Shown here: positions 33,796-42,304 of the stretch, piece after piece
Position numbering within the stretch: position 1 is the first letter of the stretch
Layout of the letters: each line of letters opens with the position of its first letter
Source: Ardenticatenaceae bacterium
Lineage (GTDB): Bacteria; Chloroflexota; Anaerolineae; Promineifilales; Promineifilaceae
Assembly (NCBI GenBank): GCA_020634455.1
Contig: JACKBQ010000001.1
Location: forward strand, 4,201,639-4,265,638
Length of the DNA stretch: 64,000 nt
Direction: 5' to 3'
Translations under genes and position numbers: made by a program
The notes under the pieces: generated by a model
What the model was told of the DNA's origin: nothing
The model's database searches: none
What the model saw: only the letters and a program-made list of their open reading frames with translations

Positions 33796-35133
33796 ATGCG
33801 CTACGTGATTATTGGTAACGGCGCAGCTGGCGCAACGGCCGCTCAAACCATCCGCCAGCACGACGCCACTGGGGAAATCATTGTGCTCACGGCCGAACCG
33901 TATCCGATGTACTCCCGCCCTGGCCTGGCTTACGTACTCATCAATGAAGTGCCGCCGGAGCAAATTATGGCCCGCACGCTGGACTGGTACGAGGAATGGG
34001 GCATCAATCTGGTGCTGGGCGAGGCGGCGAGTTTGGATGTGCAAAAGCAGCTGGTGCGGTTGGGAGACGGCCGTTCCCTCACCTACGACCGCCTGCTTAT
34101 TGCCACTGGAGCCAGAGCCACCCCGCCACCCTACGCTGGAGCCGAATTAGACGGTGTGGTTTACCTGGATACGCTCGATGGTACCAAGGAGTTGGTGAAA
34201 AAAACCCGCCGCGCCCGCCGTGCCGTGGTGATTGGCGGTGGCATTACGGCCTTGGAACTGAGCGAAGGGTTAACCCACCGTGGCATTGATACACATTACT
34301 TTTTACGCCGGGATCGCCTCTGGGGGCAAGTGTTTAACGACGAGGAAGCCGCCCTGCTGGAAGAGAAGATGAAAGCCCACCATGTGCACATCCATTACAA
34401 CACCGAAGCGGTGGAGATTTTGGGGGATCGCAAAGGGCGCGTGCGCGGTGTCAAACTGACGGATGGCCGTGAATTTAAGTGCGATTTGGTAGGCGTCGCC
34501 ATCGGCGTCAAGCCACTCATTGATGTGGTAGCCAACAGCCCCATCAATACCGACCGGGCCATTTTGGTCAATGAGCGGATGGAAACCAGCGTGCCCAACG
34601 TCTACGCCGCTGGGGATTGCGCCCAGGTGTACGACCGCTGGACGCAAAAACATATGCTCGACATCCTCTGGCCCAGCGCCGTGGCCGAAGGCAATGCTGC
34701 CGGGCTAAACATGGTGGGCAAACCGTATGCGTACGAGAAGGGCAGCCCGTTCAACGCCTGTTTGCTCTTTGGCCTGCACATCACCACGATGGGACAAATT
34801 AGCCCTCGCCGCGATGACGAGGCTGATGAGCCGGAGATTTTGCAGCACGTGTCGCGCGGCTCTAGCGAAGTTTGGTACACGCACCCACGGCCGTATCGCA
34901 GTGCCTGGTCTGCTGAAAATGACAGCACGATCCGCCTGGTGCTCAGTGGCGATTTTTTGGTCGGGGCACTGGTCATTGGCGAGCAAAGCCTCACCGATTC
35001 GCTGCGTTATCTGATTGAACATGAAGTAAATATTGGGCATATGTACGAAGAACTTAGCGCTGGCGGCGCGCGAATGCGCCACATTTTAATGCAGTTTTGG
35101 CACTCTATTTTGCCCGAACCCATTCGAGTTTAG
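33796..35133 (+). CDS. FAD-dependent NAD(P)H oxidoreductase (NirB N-terminal/rubredoxin reductase-like)
   Basis: The 445-residue protein begins at ATG 33796, where the FAD-binding fold starts at once (YVIIGNGAAGATAA). A longer frame overlapping the ferredoxin gene is discarded. A second dinucleotide fold (VVIGGGITALELSEGL, about 148-163) binds NAD(P)H, and the FAD ribityl motif NVYAAGDCAQ is near 268. There is no CxxxxC redox-disulfide. The fold matches class III pyridine nucleotide-disulfide oxidoreductases such as the N-terminal part of assimilatory nitrite reductase. It probably exchanges electrons with the ferredoxin encoded five bases upstream. Direction of flow cannot be told from sequence. 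Confidence 0.9.
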   Translation: MRYVIIGNGAAGATAAQTIRQHDATGEIIVLTAEPYPMYSRPGLAYVLINEVPPEQIMARTLDWYEEWGINLVLGEAASLDVQKQLVRLGDGRSLTYDRLLIATGARATPPPYAGAELDGVVYLDTLDGTKELVKKTRRARRAVVIGGGITALELSEGLTHRGIDTHYFLRRDRLWGQVFNDEEAALLEEKMKAHHVHIHYNTEAVEILGDRKGRVRGVKLTDGREFKCDLVGVAIGVKPLIDVVANSPINTDRAILVNERMETSVPNVYAAGDCAQVYDRWTQKHMLDILWPSAVAEGNAAGLNMVGKPYAYEKGSPFNACLLFGLHITTMGQISPRRDDEADEPEILQHVSRGSSEVWYTHPRPYRSAWSAENDSTIRLVLSGDFLVGALVIGEQSLTDSLRYLIEHEVNIGHMYEELSAGGARMRHILMQFWHSILPEPIRV

Positions 35134-35253
35134 AGCTGAAAGTAAAGCGATAAGGGGTGCCCACGTTTTACTTTTCACTTTTTACTCAGTACAGGTATTT
35201 GATTTCTATCGAAGCGTAAAGGAAGCAGAATTGAGCAGTAATGGAGAAGCATC

Positions 35254-37230
35254 ATGTTAAGAAGAATTCTCGTGGTTGTTTTAGCAATTTTTCTGTTTAT
35301 AGACATTGTTGGGGCGGCCGTTACCTACTCAGTGGCACGCACAGGCCCCTATTTGCCGGGTGATCAGTTCTTCCGGGCGCAGAACAATTCCGAGCAGCTT
35401 TGGTTGAACCATTTGGTTCGTGTTGGAGAGCCGCGCGCCAATTCGCTGCTGGATTTGTTAGAGCGGCGCATAGATAACCTGGAAGTGTTGTTGGGGAGCG
35501 ATGCACAACGGCTGGCTCTGGCTTATTTGGACAATGCGTTCAACCAGGCGATCAACGCCATTGAATTGGCTCCGGCCGAAGCGCAACCTGCGCTCAAGCA
35601 GCGTTTGTTGCTGCTAACGGAGCGTACGCTGGCGCTGCTGGATGGCGTGGAACTGGTAGATGGAGAAGGAGAGGGGATGGCAACGGCCGTTTCCGCCCTG
35701 TTTGACAAACTTACTGACCTACAAATTGCCCTAAGCAACCCTGAACCCACCTCCATTGCCGAGATTGCCACCACACAGACTGATTTGGATGCTGCATCGC
35801 AATCAGCCGACTCAGAATCCGACAGCGACGCTTCCGGCATTCCCGTCAGCCTGGACAACCCGCTGGATGTGCCCTTCCCGGAAGGTTCGCTAGAGCATGA
35901 TTTTTTCCCCTTGACTGGCGGGCACGATAACTTGAAGTGCAGCAACTGCCATACGGGCAGTACCTACAAAGGCACAGCCGCTAATTGTGTGAATTGCCAT
36001 GCTGATGAAGATCCCCATGCAGGACAATTTGGTGCCGACTGTGCCGCTTGCCATAGTGTGACGGTGTGGACGGCCGTTTCTTTTGACCACAGCTTGATGG
36101 GTAACCAGGACTGCGCCAACTGCCACACCCCGCCCGCCAATCACTTTGCGGGCGCATGTTCCGCCTGCCATAGCGACACCGAAAACTTTGCCAACGCGGT
36201 GTTTAACCATTCAACCATCGGCACGCAGGATTGCGCAGGTTGTCATACACCGCCCGCCAACCATTGGCCCGGCGCTTGCTCTGCCTGTCATACCGATACC
36301 ACCAACTTTGCCAATGCCGTCTTTAATCACGCCATCATCGGTGGGCAGGATTGTGCGGGATGCCATACGCCGCCCGCCAATCATTATGCCGGAGCCTGTT
36401 CAGCTTGCCATCAGGACACCAGCAACTTTAGAAATGCCAACTTCAACCATGCTACCATTGGCGGGCAAGATTGTGCTGCCTGCCACAGTGCCCCGGCCAA
36501 CCATTACGCAGGTGCCTGTGCTTCTTGCCATCAAGACACAAACAATTTCAAAAATGCCAACTTTAATCATGCCACCATTGGCGGTCAGGATTGCTCTGCC
36601 TGCCACAGCGCTCCGGCCAACCATTACGGCGGTTCGTGTAACGCTTGCCACCAGGACACGGGCAATTTCAGAAATGCTAACTTCAATCACTCAACTATTG
36701 GTGGGCAAGATTGTTCGGCCTGCCATAGCGCGCCTGCCAATCATTGGGGTGGAGCCTGTTCTGCTTGCCATCAGGATACGGGTAATTTCAAAAACGCCAA
36801 TTTTAACCATTCAGCCATAGGCGGGCAGGATTGCTCGGCTTGCCACAGCGCTCCCGCTAACCATTATTCTGGCGCGTGCAGCACCTGCCACCAGGATACG
36901 GGTAACTTTGGCAATGCCAATTTTAATCATGCCGGGTTAACAGATTGTGCTTCGTGCCATACACCCCCAGGCAACCATTACCCGGGGCAATGTTCAAATT
37001 GTCACAATACAGATTCGTTTTCTGGGGCAACGTTCAGCCACAGTTTCCCAACCGGGCACGGGGGTGCAAACAACAATTGTGCATCGTGTCATCCTGGTGG
37101 CAACACGTCTAGCTGGACATGCACCAATTGTCATTCGCAAAACCAAATGGATGATAAGCATAAGGAAGAAAGTGGGTATAACGGTAGTAACTGTACCCAA
37201 TGTCACGCAGACGGCCGTAAACATGATTAG
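35254..37230 (+). CDS. 22-haem c-type cytochrome with 40-residue repeats
   Basis: The 658-residue protein has an N-terminal signal/anchor (about 1-24), a helical region (about 35-170) without haem sites, an acidic Ser/Asp linker, and then 22 CxxCH motifs from about residue 230 to the end. Most lie in a 40-residue repeat with two haems each: CxACHxxPANHYAGACSACH, then a spacer with NFNH..IGGQD. The extra His in ANH and FNH are good distal ligands. Seven units are consecutive at exactly 120 bases. Such arrays act as electron wires or storage. Being last in the locus, it is the likely outermost carrier. A strong terminator follows about 85 bases downstream. Confidence 0.93.
   Translation: MLRRILVVVLAIFLFIDIVGAAVTYSVARTGPYLPGDQFFRAQNNSEQLWLNHLVRVGEPRANSLLDLLERRIDNLEVLLGSDAQRLALAYLDNAFNQAINAIELAPAEAQPALKQRLLLLTERTLALLDGVELVDGEGEGMATAVSALFDKLTDLQIALSNPEPTSIAEIATTQTDLDAASQSADSESDSDASGIPVSLDNPLDVPFPEGSLEHDFFPLTGGHDNLKCSNCHTGSTYKGTAANCVNCHADEDPHAGQFGADCAACHSVTVWTAVSFDHSLMGNQDCANCHTPPANHFAGACSACHSDTENFANAVFNHSTIGTQDCAGCHTPPANHWPGACSACHTDTTNFANAVFNHAIIGGQDCAGCHTPPANHYAGACSACHQDTSNFRNANFNHATIGGQDCAACHSAPANHYAGACASCHQDTNNFKNANFNHATIGGQDCSACHSAPANHYGGSCNACHQDTGNFRNANFNHSTIGGQDCSACHSAPANHWGGACSACHQDTGNFKNANFNHSAIGGQDCSACHSAPANHYSGACSTCHQDTGNFGNANFNHAGLTDCASCHTPPGNHYPGQCSNCHNTDSFSGATFSHSFPTGHGGANNNCASCHPGGNTSSWTCTNCHSQNQMDDKHKEESGYNGSNCTQCHADGRKHD
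36097..36936 (+). repeat. Seven 120-bp tandem coding repeats
   Basis: The ATTGGxGGGCAGGATTG-type marker recurs at 36217, 36337, 36457, 36577, 36697 and 36817, and in a diverged form at 36097, always 120 bases apart. Each unit encodes 40 residues with two haem sites. Units are diverged at third positions, unlike the 850-bp repeats at 26-29 kb, so this array is older. Confidence 0.88.
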
Positions 37231-37313
37231 CTAATGATTGGTATCTGAACTTTCCGTAAGGCTTCCAGCGAAACATTTGTTTCGGAAGAACTTTACGGAG
37301 GTGCGCCCCCAGA

Positions 37314-37371
37314 GAGGCTCGTCGTTGCCTGGTTTGCCGCAAGGCACGCAACGACGAAGCCTCTTTTTTTT
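37314..37371 (+). terminator. Terminator of the redox locus
   Basis: A long stem (GAGGCTCGTCGTTGC at 37314-37328 with GCAACGACGAAGCCTC at 37348-37363, one bulged base) is followed by eight T. It lies about 85 bases after the 22-haem cytochrome stop. Confidence 0.88.
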
Positions 37372-37422
37372 GGAAAGTTGGAAAGTACGGCCGTTTGCGA
37401 TACCCTTGGCTGGCGATAGCTA

Positions 37423-37469
37423 AGTAGCCGTTCGGAATTAACGTAGCGATTTTGTACCGAACGGCTACT
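37423..37469. repeat. 13-bp inverted repeat upstream of the acyltransferase
   Basis: AGTAGCCGTTCGG (37423-37435) and its exact complement (37457-37469) enclose 21 bases. Only two T follow, so it may be a weak terminator or a dispersed palindromic element. Confidence 0.55.
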
Positions 37470-37555
37470 TTAAGCCCATTCTCCAATTCCCTATTTTATT
37501 TGCAAATGGGCACTAAATCGCGGGAAGAAGAAAACCCTCTCTGGAGCAATTTACA

Positions 37556-38458
37556 ATGCTAAATTTTCTGCCTGCCCCCGTCATTGGTGGCCTGGCTTCT
37601 ATTGCCATTTTTTTCAACACATTATTTTGGTGCCTCCTTTTGTACGTGGCAGCCATTGCCAAGCTGCTGGTTCCCCTCAAAGCGTGGCGCACACAATGGA
37701 CCAGGGCCGCCATCTGGTTGGCCGAGGCGTGGATAAGTGGCAACAGCGCCTGGATGTGGCTCACCCAACGCACCGATTGGCGTGTTTCTGGGCTGGAAGG
37801 CTTAACCAACGATGAGTGGTATCTGGTTATCAGCAACCACCAATCCTGGGTAGATATTTTTGTCTTGCAGCACGTCTTCAACAAGAAAATTCCCTTCCTC
37901 AAGTTTTTCCTCAAGCAAGAATTAATCTGGGTACCGGTGATTGGGCTGGCCTGGTGGGCGCTGGATTTTCCCTTCATGAAGCGGTATTCCAAGCAGCAAA
38001 TTGCCCGGAATCCTGCCTTGCGTGGCAAGGATTTGGAGACCACCCGCAAAATGTGCGAGCGGTTCAAAACCACCCCCGTCTCCGTAATGAACTTTTTGGA
38101 AGGTACGCGTATCACCCCTGCCAAGCACCAAAAGCAGCAGTCGCCTCACCGCCATTTGCTTAAACCCAGGGCAGGTGGCATTGGCTTTGTGCTGGGGGCT
38201 ATGGGCGACCAGATTGACTCTATGCTGGACGTGACCATTGTGTATCCACAGGGCATACCAGATGCCTGGGCATTTTTGCGCGGCGAGCTAAAGGAAGTGG
38301 AGGTGATCATCCAAAAACGGCCGATTCCACCCCAATACCGTAACCAGGATTACCAAAACGACGAGCCGTTCCGTGAAGCGTTTCAGGCCTGGGTGCGCGA
38401 CCTTTGGCAGGAAAAAGATCAGTTGCTCAACGAGCGGCTAGGCGTGGTTGAACGGTAA
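37556..38458 (+). CDS. PlsC-family acyltransferase (YihG/LCLAT-like)
   Basis: The 300-residue enzyme would transfer an acyl chain to lysophosphatidic acid or a similar lysophospholipid at the membrane. It has an N-terminal hydrophobic segment (about 5-35), the HX4D catalytic motif in NHQSWVD (about 98-104) and the EGTR substrate motif in NFLEGTRIT (about 181-189). Residues downstream (PRAGGIGFVLGAMGDQ) match the longer YihG/LCLAT branch of the family rather than short PlsC. It stands alone with hairpins on its upstream side and is followed by a rhodanese gene after 113 bases. Confidence 0.9.
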   Translation: MLNFLPAPVIGGLASIAIFFNTLFWCLLLYVAAIAKLLVPLKAWRTQWTRAAIWLAEAWISGNSAWMWLTQRTDWRVSGLEGLTNDEWYLVISNHQSWVDIFVLQHVFNKKIPFLKFFLKQELIWVPVIGLAWWALDFPFMKRYSKQQIARNPALRGKDLETTRKMCERFKTTPVSVMNFLEGTRITPAKHQKQQSPHRHLLKPRAGGIGFVLGAMGDQIDSMLDVTIVYPQGIPDAWAFLRGELKEVEVIIQKRPIPPQYRNQDYQNDEPFREAFQAWVRDLWQEKDQLLNERLGVVER

Positions 38459-38571
38459 AATTCTCTTTACACAACTCTTACATCCTCTTTACGGCGCACT
38501 TGCAAACGGTTGGTATGCTTACGGCCGTATTGTGAAAAAATTATCAAATTCATCAAATCGAGGATTGAACT

Positions 38572-38925
38572 GTGTTTAGATCATTATTTGGCCAGGTGAT
38601 GGGGGGAACGGCCGTAAAAAATATGACCCCCGCTGAATTGCAAGAGATGATTAAAAGCAAGAAATCTGTTCTTGTTTTGGATGTGCGCCAGCCAGAAGAG
38701 TACGCCCACGACGGGCACATTAAAGGGGCGCGTTTAATGCCCCTGGGCAGCCTGCGCAGCCGCATGAGCGAATTGCCCAAAGATACGCCAATTGTTTGTG
38801 TTTGCCGCTCTGGCGCGCGCAGCCGCACCGCTTGTGACCTGCTGCAAAGCCAGGGGTTTGAGGATGTTTCCAACATGGGCGGCGGTATGATCGCCTGGAA
38901 ACGTTCCCGCCTGCCATTTATGTAG
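38572..38925 (+). CDS. Single-domain rhodanese-like protein
   Basis: The 117-residue protein starts with GTG and has a short hydrophobic N-terminus (FRSLFGQVMGGTAV) before one rhodanese domain (about 22-115). The active-site loop reads CVCRSGARS, with Cys at about residue 82 as the persulfide carrier; the DVRQPEEY and GHIKGARLMP motifs are intact. It would move sulfane sulfur or bind a related thiol compound. A SulP sulfate permease gene lies 272 bases downstream, so a shared sulfur theme is possible but not shown. Confidence 0.93.
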   Translation: MFRSLFGQVMGGTAVKNMTPAELQEMIKSKKSVLVLDVRQPEEYAHDGHIKGARLMPLGSLRSRMSELPKDTPIVCVCRSGARSRTACDLLQSQGFEDVSNMGGGMIAWKRSRLPFM

Positions 38926-38949
38926 TAGACAATATTGGAAATAAGAAGT

Positions 38950-39016
38950 TATCCGCAGATTTCGCAGATTTTTACTTTGATCTGCGTGCATCTGCGAAAT
39001 CTGCGGATAGTTTTTT
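38950..39016 (+). terminator. Terminator-like 20-bp inverted repeat of the GCAGAT type
   Basis: A perfect 20-bp arm (38950-38969) pairs with 38990-39009 over a 20-base loop and is followed by TTTTTT (39011-39016). It begins 24 bases after the rhodanese stop. Its sequence, built of CTGCGRAT units, looks like a member of the degenerate GCAGAG/ACAGAG repeat family seen also at 45172 and 58781. Confidence 0.7.
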
Positions 39017-39099
39017 GACATAACGTTGATTCCAATAATGTTGAATATTTGGCACCAGGGGTAGGGCGGTAGATTGTGTATCGCCCGCATCGAATATTT

Positions 39100-39163
39100 G
39101 GGGACGTGGACCTCGTTGACGACGCTGATTTTTTCCGCGTTTTCTGCGAGAGGCCACGTCCCC
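39100..39163. repeat. Inverted repeat upstream of the SulP gene
   Basis: GGGGACGTGG (39100-39109) pairs with CCACGTCCCC (39154-39163), extended by a few more pairs on the inner side. It lies 35 bases before the SulP start codon and could be a regulatory hairpin or a repeat remnant. Confidence 0.5.
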
Positions 39164-39197
39164 CATTTTGTTTTGGCGCATATTGCAAGAGGGCATC

Positions 39198-40964
39198 ATG
39201 GCTAAGTCTCAGAAACAGTTTGCAGTAAATCAAAAATCATCCCGGCGCTGGGGCAAAATTGTGCTCCAAGGTCATTGGCTGCGGCATTATCCGCGTGAAT
39301 ATTTGGTGGGGGACGTGCTGGCGGGCTTTATTGTGGCGGTAATGCTGGTGCCGCAGGGGATGGCCTACGCGCTGTTGGCTGGCTTGCCGCCGCAGGTGGG
39401 GCTGTACGCCAGCATTTTGCCGCTGATCATTTATGGTTTACTCGGCAGCAGCCGGGCACTGGCAGTGGGACCGGTGGCCATCGTGTCGCTGCTGGTGGCG
39501 TCGGGCATTGCGCCACTGGCGGAAGCGGGCAGCGCTGCTTACCTGGAGCTGGCCATCGTGCTGGCGCTGCTGGTCGGCGTGATTCAGGCCGTGATGGGGC
39601 TGGTGCGTCTGGGCTTTTTGGTGAATTTTTTGAGCCATCCTGTGCTGGCCGGGTTTACCAGCGCGGCGGCGTTGGTCATTGGCATTAGCCAGCTGAAGCA
39701 TTTGCTTGGTTTGGGCACACCCCGGCTGGAGTTTTTTGAGACATTGTCGTATACGGCCGTTCACCTTCCTGAAACCAATCTCATCACCCTGGCTATTGGC
39801 GGGGGCAGCATTCTCATCTTGCTATTTTTTAAGTCGGGATTGGGCGCACAGTTGAAGCGTTGGAGCGTTCCGGCGGGTTGGGTGCTGCCCATCACCAAAT
39901 CGGCCCCGCTGGTGATTGTGGTGTTGGGCACGGGGCTGGTGTGGGGGCTGGGGCTTGATCAACAAGCCAGCGTAGCCATTGTGGGGGATGTTCCTGCAGG
40001 TTTGCCGCCGCTGACGCTGCCCATGCTGGATTTGGCCCTTTGGCAAAAATTGCTGCCTACGGCGCTGGTGATTAGCTTTGTGGGGTACATGGAGAGCATC
40101 GCCGTGGCCAAATCGTTGGCCAGCAAGCGGCGGCAAAAGGTGGGAGCCAACCAGGAGCTTTTGGCGTTGGGCGCGGCCAACCTGGGGGCGATGTTTACCG
40201 GCGGCTTCCCAGTGACGGGCGGATTTAGCCGCTCGGTGGTCAATTTTGATGCGGGGGCGAACAGCGGGCTGGCTTCGATAATTACGGCTGTACTCATTGC
40301 CCTCACCGTTATTTTCCTTACCCCCGTCTTTTACTTTTTGCCCCAGGCGGTGCTGGCGGCGATTGTGATGGTAGCGGTGGCCGGGCTGGTGGATGTGAAG
40401 ACGTTCCGCCATGTCTGGCAGTACAACAAGGCGGATGCGGCCTCGTTTGTGGTGACTTTTTTTGCGGTGCTGGCCTTGGGCGTGGAAAATGGCATCCTGA
40501 TTGGCGTGGGGTTGGCGCTGCTGCTGTTTATCTGGCGCAGCAGCCACCCGCACGTGGCGGTGGTGGGCCGCCTGGGCGACAGCGAAATCTACCGCAACGT
40601 GCTGCGCCACAAGGTGCAGTGCTGGCCCAGCGTGGTGGCCGTGCGCATTGATGAGAGTCTTTATTTTGCCAACTGCAAATTTTTGGAGGATACGGTGCTG
40701 GGGCTGGTGGCCGATCAGCCGGAGGTGGACCATTTTGTGTTGATTGGAACGGCCGTAAACTTCATTGATGCCAGCGCCTTAGAAACGTTGGAATCGCTGG
40801 AGCGTCAGCTAAAAGATGCGGGCGTGCAACTGCATCTGGCCGCGATCAAAGGCCCGGTATTGGACCGCCTGCGGGACATTGGCTTTGTGGCACACCTGGG
40901 GGAACAGTTTGTTCACCTCACCACCCACGACGCGATGAAAGCGATTGGTGTGGTTGGGGATTAG
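39198..40964 (+). CDS. SulP-family anion (sulfate) permease with STAS domain
   Basis: The 588-residue transporter starts at ATG 39198 behind AGAGGG; an earlier frame start adds ten unlikely residues. About 12-14 transmembrane helices (about 35-440) include the SulP signature VPQGMAYALLAGLPPQVGLY (about 59-78) and the conserved SRSVVNFDAGANSGLA stretch. The cytoplasmic C-terminus (about 470-585) is a STAS domain with DESLYFAN and the AVNFIDASALETLESL helix. SulP proteins take up sulfate or bicarbonate or exchange anions; substrate cannot be told from sequence. Confidence 0.93.
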   Translation: MAKSQKQFAVNQKSSRRWGKIVLQGHWLRHYPREYLVGDVLAGFIVAVMLVPQGMAYALLAGLPPQVGLYASILPLIIYGLLGSSRALAVGPVAIVSLLVASGIAPLAEAGSAAYLELAIVLALLVGVIQAVMGLVRLGFLVNFLSHPVLAGFTSAAALVIGISQLKHLLGLGTPRLEFFETLSYTAVHLPETNLITLAIGGGSILILLFFKSGLGAQLKRWSVPAGWVLPITKSAPLVIVVLGTGLVWGLGLDQQASVAIVGDVPAGLPPLTLPMLDLALWQKLLPTALVISFVGYMESIAVAKSLASKRRQKVGANQELLALGAANLGAMFTGGFPVTGGFSRSVVNFDAGANSGLASIITAVLIALTVIFLTPVFYFLPQAVLAAIVMVAVAGLVDVKTFRHVWQYNKADAASFVVTFFAVLALGVENGILIGVGLALLLFIWRSSHPHVAVVGRLGDSEIYRNVLRHKVQCWPSVVAVRIDESLYFANCKFLEDTVLGLVADQPEVDHFVLIGTAVNFIDASALETLESLERQLKDAGVQLHLAAIKGPVLDRLRDIGFVAHLGEQFVHLTTHDAMKAIGVVGD

Positions 40965-41038
40965 ACTTCGTGGGAAGGAATACGGCCGTTCCCTGACCAA
41001 CCACTAGCCACTCCTCCTCAGTTTGGTACACTAGGGTC

Positions 41039-42304
41039 ATGCCTGAATTTTTTAACGTTCTCCCCCCAGATGAAGCCCGCGAGCTGCTGTTTCGGCACTT
41101 AACGGCCGTTTTGCCTGCCGAAACATTGCCCACCCACCATGCCAATGGACGCGTCACCAGCAAGGCGGTCTTTGCGCCGCATGCGCTGCCGCAATTCCGC
41201 CGCAGCACGATGGATGGCTACGCCGTCCGTGCGGCCGATACGTTTGGCGCTTCCGAAAGTTTGCCCGCATTTTTGCAGGTGATTGGCGAGGTGCCGATGG
41301 GCAAACCGGCCACAGTGGTGCTGGGTCTGGGGCAGGCTGCCATTGTGCATACCGGCGGCATGATTCCGGAAACGGCCGATGCTGTGGTGCAAATTGAGCA
41401 AACGCAGACGGTGAGTGGTGATCGGTTATCGGTAAACGGTGAACGGGTACCGTTTGAGATTGAGGTGCTAAAGTCGGTTGCGGTGGGGCAAAATGTGCTG
41501 CAGGTGGGCGAAGATGTCGGCCTTCAGGCTGAGATTTTGCCAGCCGGGCACATTTTACGGCCGCAGGATGTGGGGGGATTGCTGGCGTTGGGGATTACGG
41601 CCGTTTCCGTGGTGCGTCGTCCTCGCGTGGGCATTTTGGCTACCGGGGATGAAGTGATCCATCCCGAAAAAGTGGCCGGGCCGGGCCAAATCCGGGACAT
41701 CAACAGCTACACAGTGGCTGGTCTGGTAGAGCAAGCGGGTGGGGTGCCTGTGTTGGGTGGCATCATTCGTGACAACTTTGCTGCTTTGGAAACGGCCGCT
41801 GCCAGCCTTCTGGCAGAAACCGACATGCTTGTCATGTCGGCTGGCTCCTCCGTAAGCGTGCGGGATATGACGGTACAGGTTGTGGATGGGCTGGGAAAAC
41901 CAGGCGTGCTGCTGCACGGCGTGGCGACCCGTCCTGGCAAACCCACCATCGTTGGTGCGGTGGCGGGCAAGCCGGTGCTGGGCCTGCCGGGGAATCCCGT
42001 TTCGGCGATGGTGCAGTTCGATATGTTTGGCGTGCCCGCCATTTACCGGATGCAAGGTGTGCAAAAAATGCCACGCCGGGGGCTGGTGTGGGCGCAGCTT
42101 AGCCAAAACATCGCCAGCGAAAGCGGCCGTGAAGATTACATTCCCGCTCGCCTGGACGATGGCCAAGAAGGGCTGATTGCCACACCCGTGTTTGGCAAAA
42201 GCAACCTCATCTATACCCTCGTCAACGCCGATGGCCTCATCAAAATTCCGCTTAATAAAGGTGGGTTATTAGCTGGCGATTGGGTTGAAGTGCGACTTTT
42301 TTAA
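41039..42304 (+). CDS. moeA: Molybdopterin molybdenumtransferase
   Basis: The 421-residue enzyme inserts molybdate into adenylylated molybdopterin in the cytoplasm to make molybdenum cofactor. The family signatures are present: RRSTMDGYAVRAADT (about 56-70), HTGGMIP, GILATGDEVI (about 197-206), and the MoaB/Mog-like core with SAGSSVSVRDM (about 265-275) and GLPGNPVSA. Length is normal for MoeA. A molybdenum hydroxylase-like protein is encoded at 52.3 kb, a possible client. The stop overlaps the stop of the convergent gene on the other strand by four bases. Confidence 0.95.
   Translation: MPEFFNVLPPDEARELLFRHLTAVLPAETLPTHHANGRVTSKAVFAPHALPQFRRSTMDGYAVRAADTFGASESLPAFLQVIGEVPMGKPATVVLGLGQAAIVHTGGMIPETADAVVQIEQTQTVSGDRLSVNGERVPFEIEVLKSVAVGQNVLQVGEDVGLQAEILPAGHILRPQDVGGLLALGITAVSVVRRPRVGILATGDEVIHPEKVAGPGQIRDINSYTVAGLVEQAGGVPVLGGIIRDNFAALETAAASLLAETDMLVMSAGSSVSVRDMTVQVVDGLGKPGVLLHGVATRPGKPTIVGAVAGKPVLGLPGNPVSAMVQFDMFGVPAIYRMQGVQKMPRRGLVWAQLSQNIASESGREDYIPARLDDGQEGLIATPVFGKSNLIYTLVNADGLIKIPLNKGGLLAGDWVEVRLF

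Larger units (their letters stand above)
37231..37555. other. Intergenic region with two hairpins
   Basis: About 325 bases between the 22-haem cytochrome and the acyltransferase carry a terminator (37314-37371), one ACGGCCGT (37387) and a second inverted repeat (37423-37469). No coding frame is credible. The acyltransferase promoter is probably in the last 80 bases. Confidence 0.55.

Noticed and set aside
36097..36936. CRISPR array suggested by regular repeats
   Set aside because: The repeats are 120 bp, coding throughout, carry CxxCH motifs in frame and have no unique spacers or cas genes nearby.
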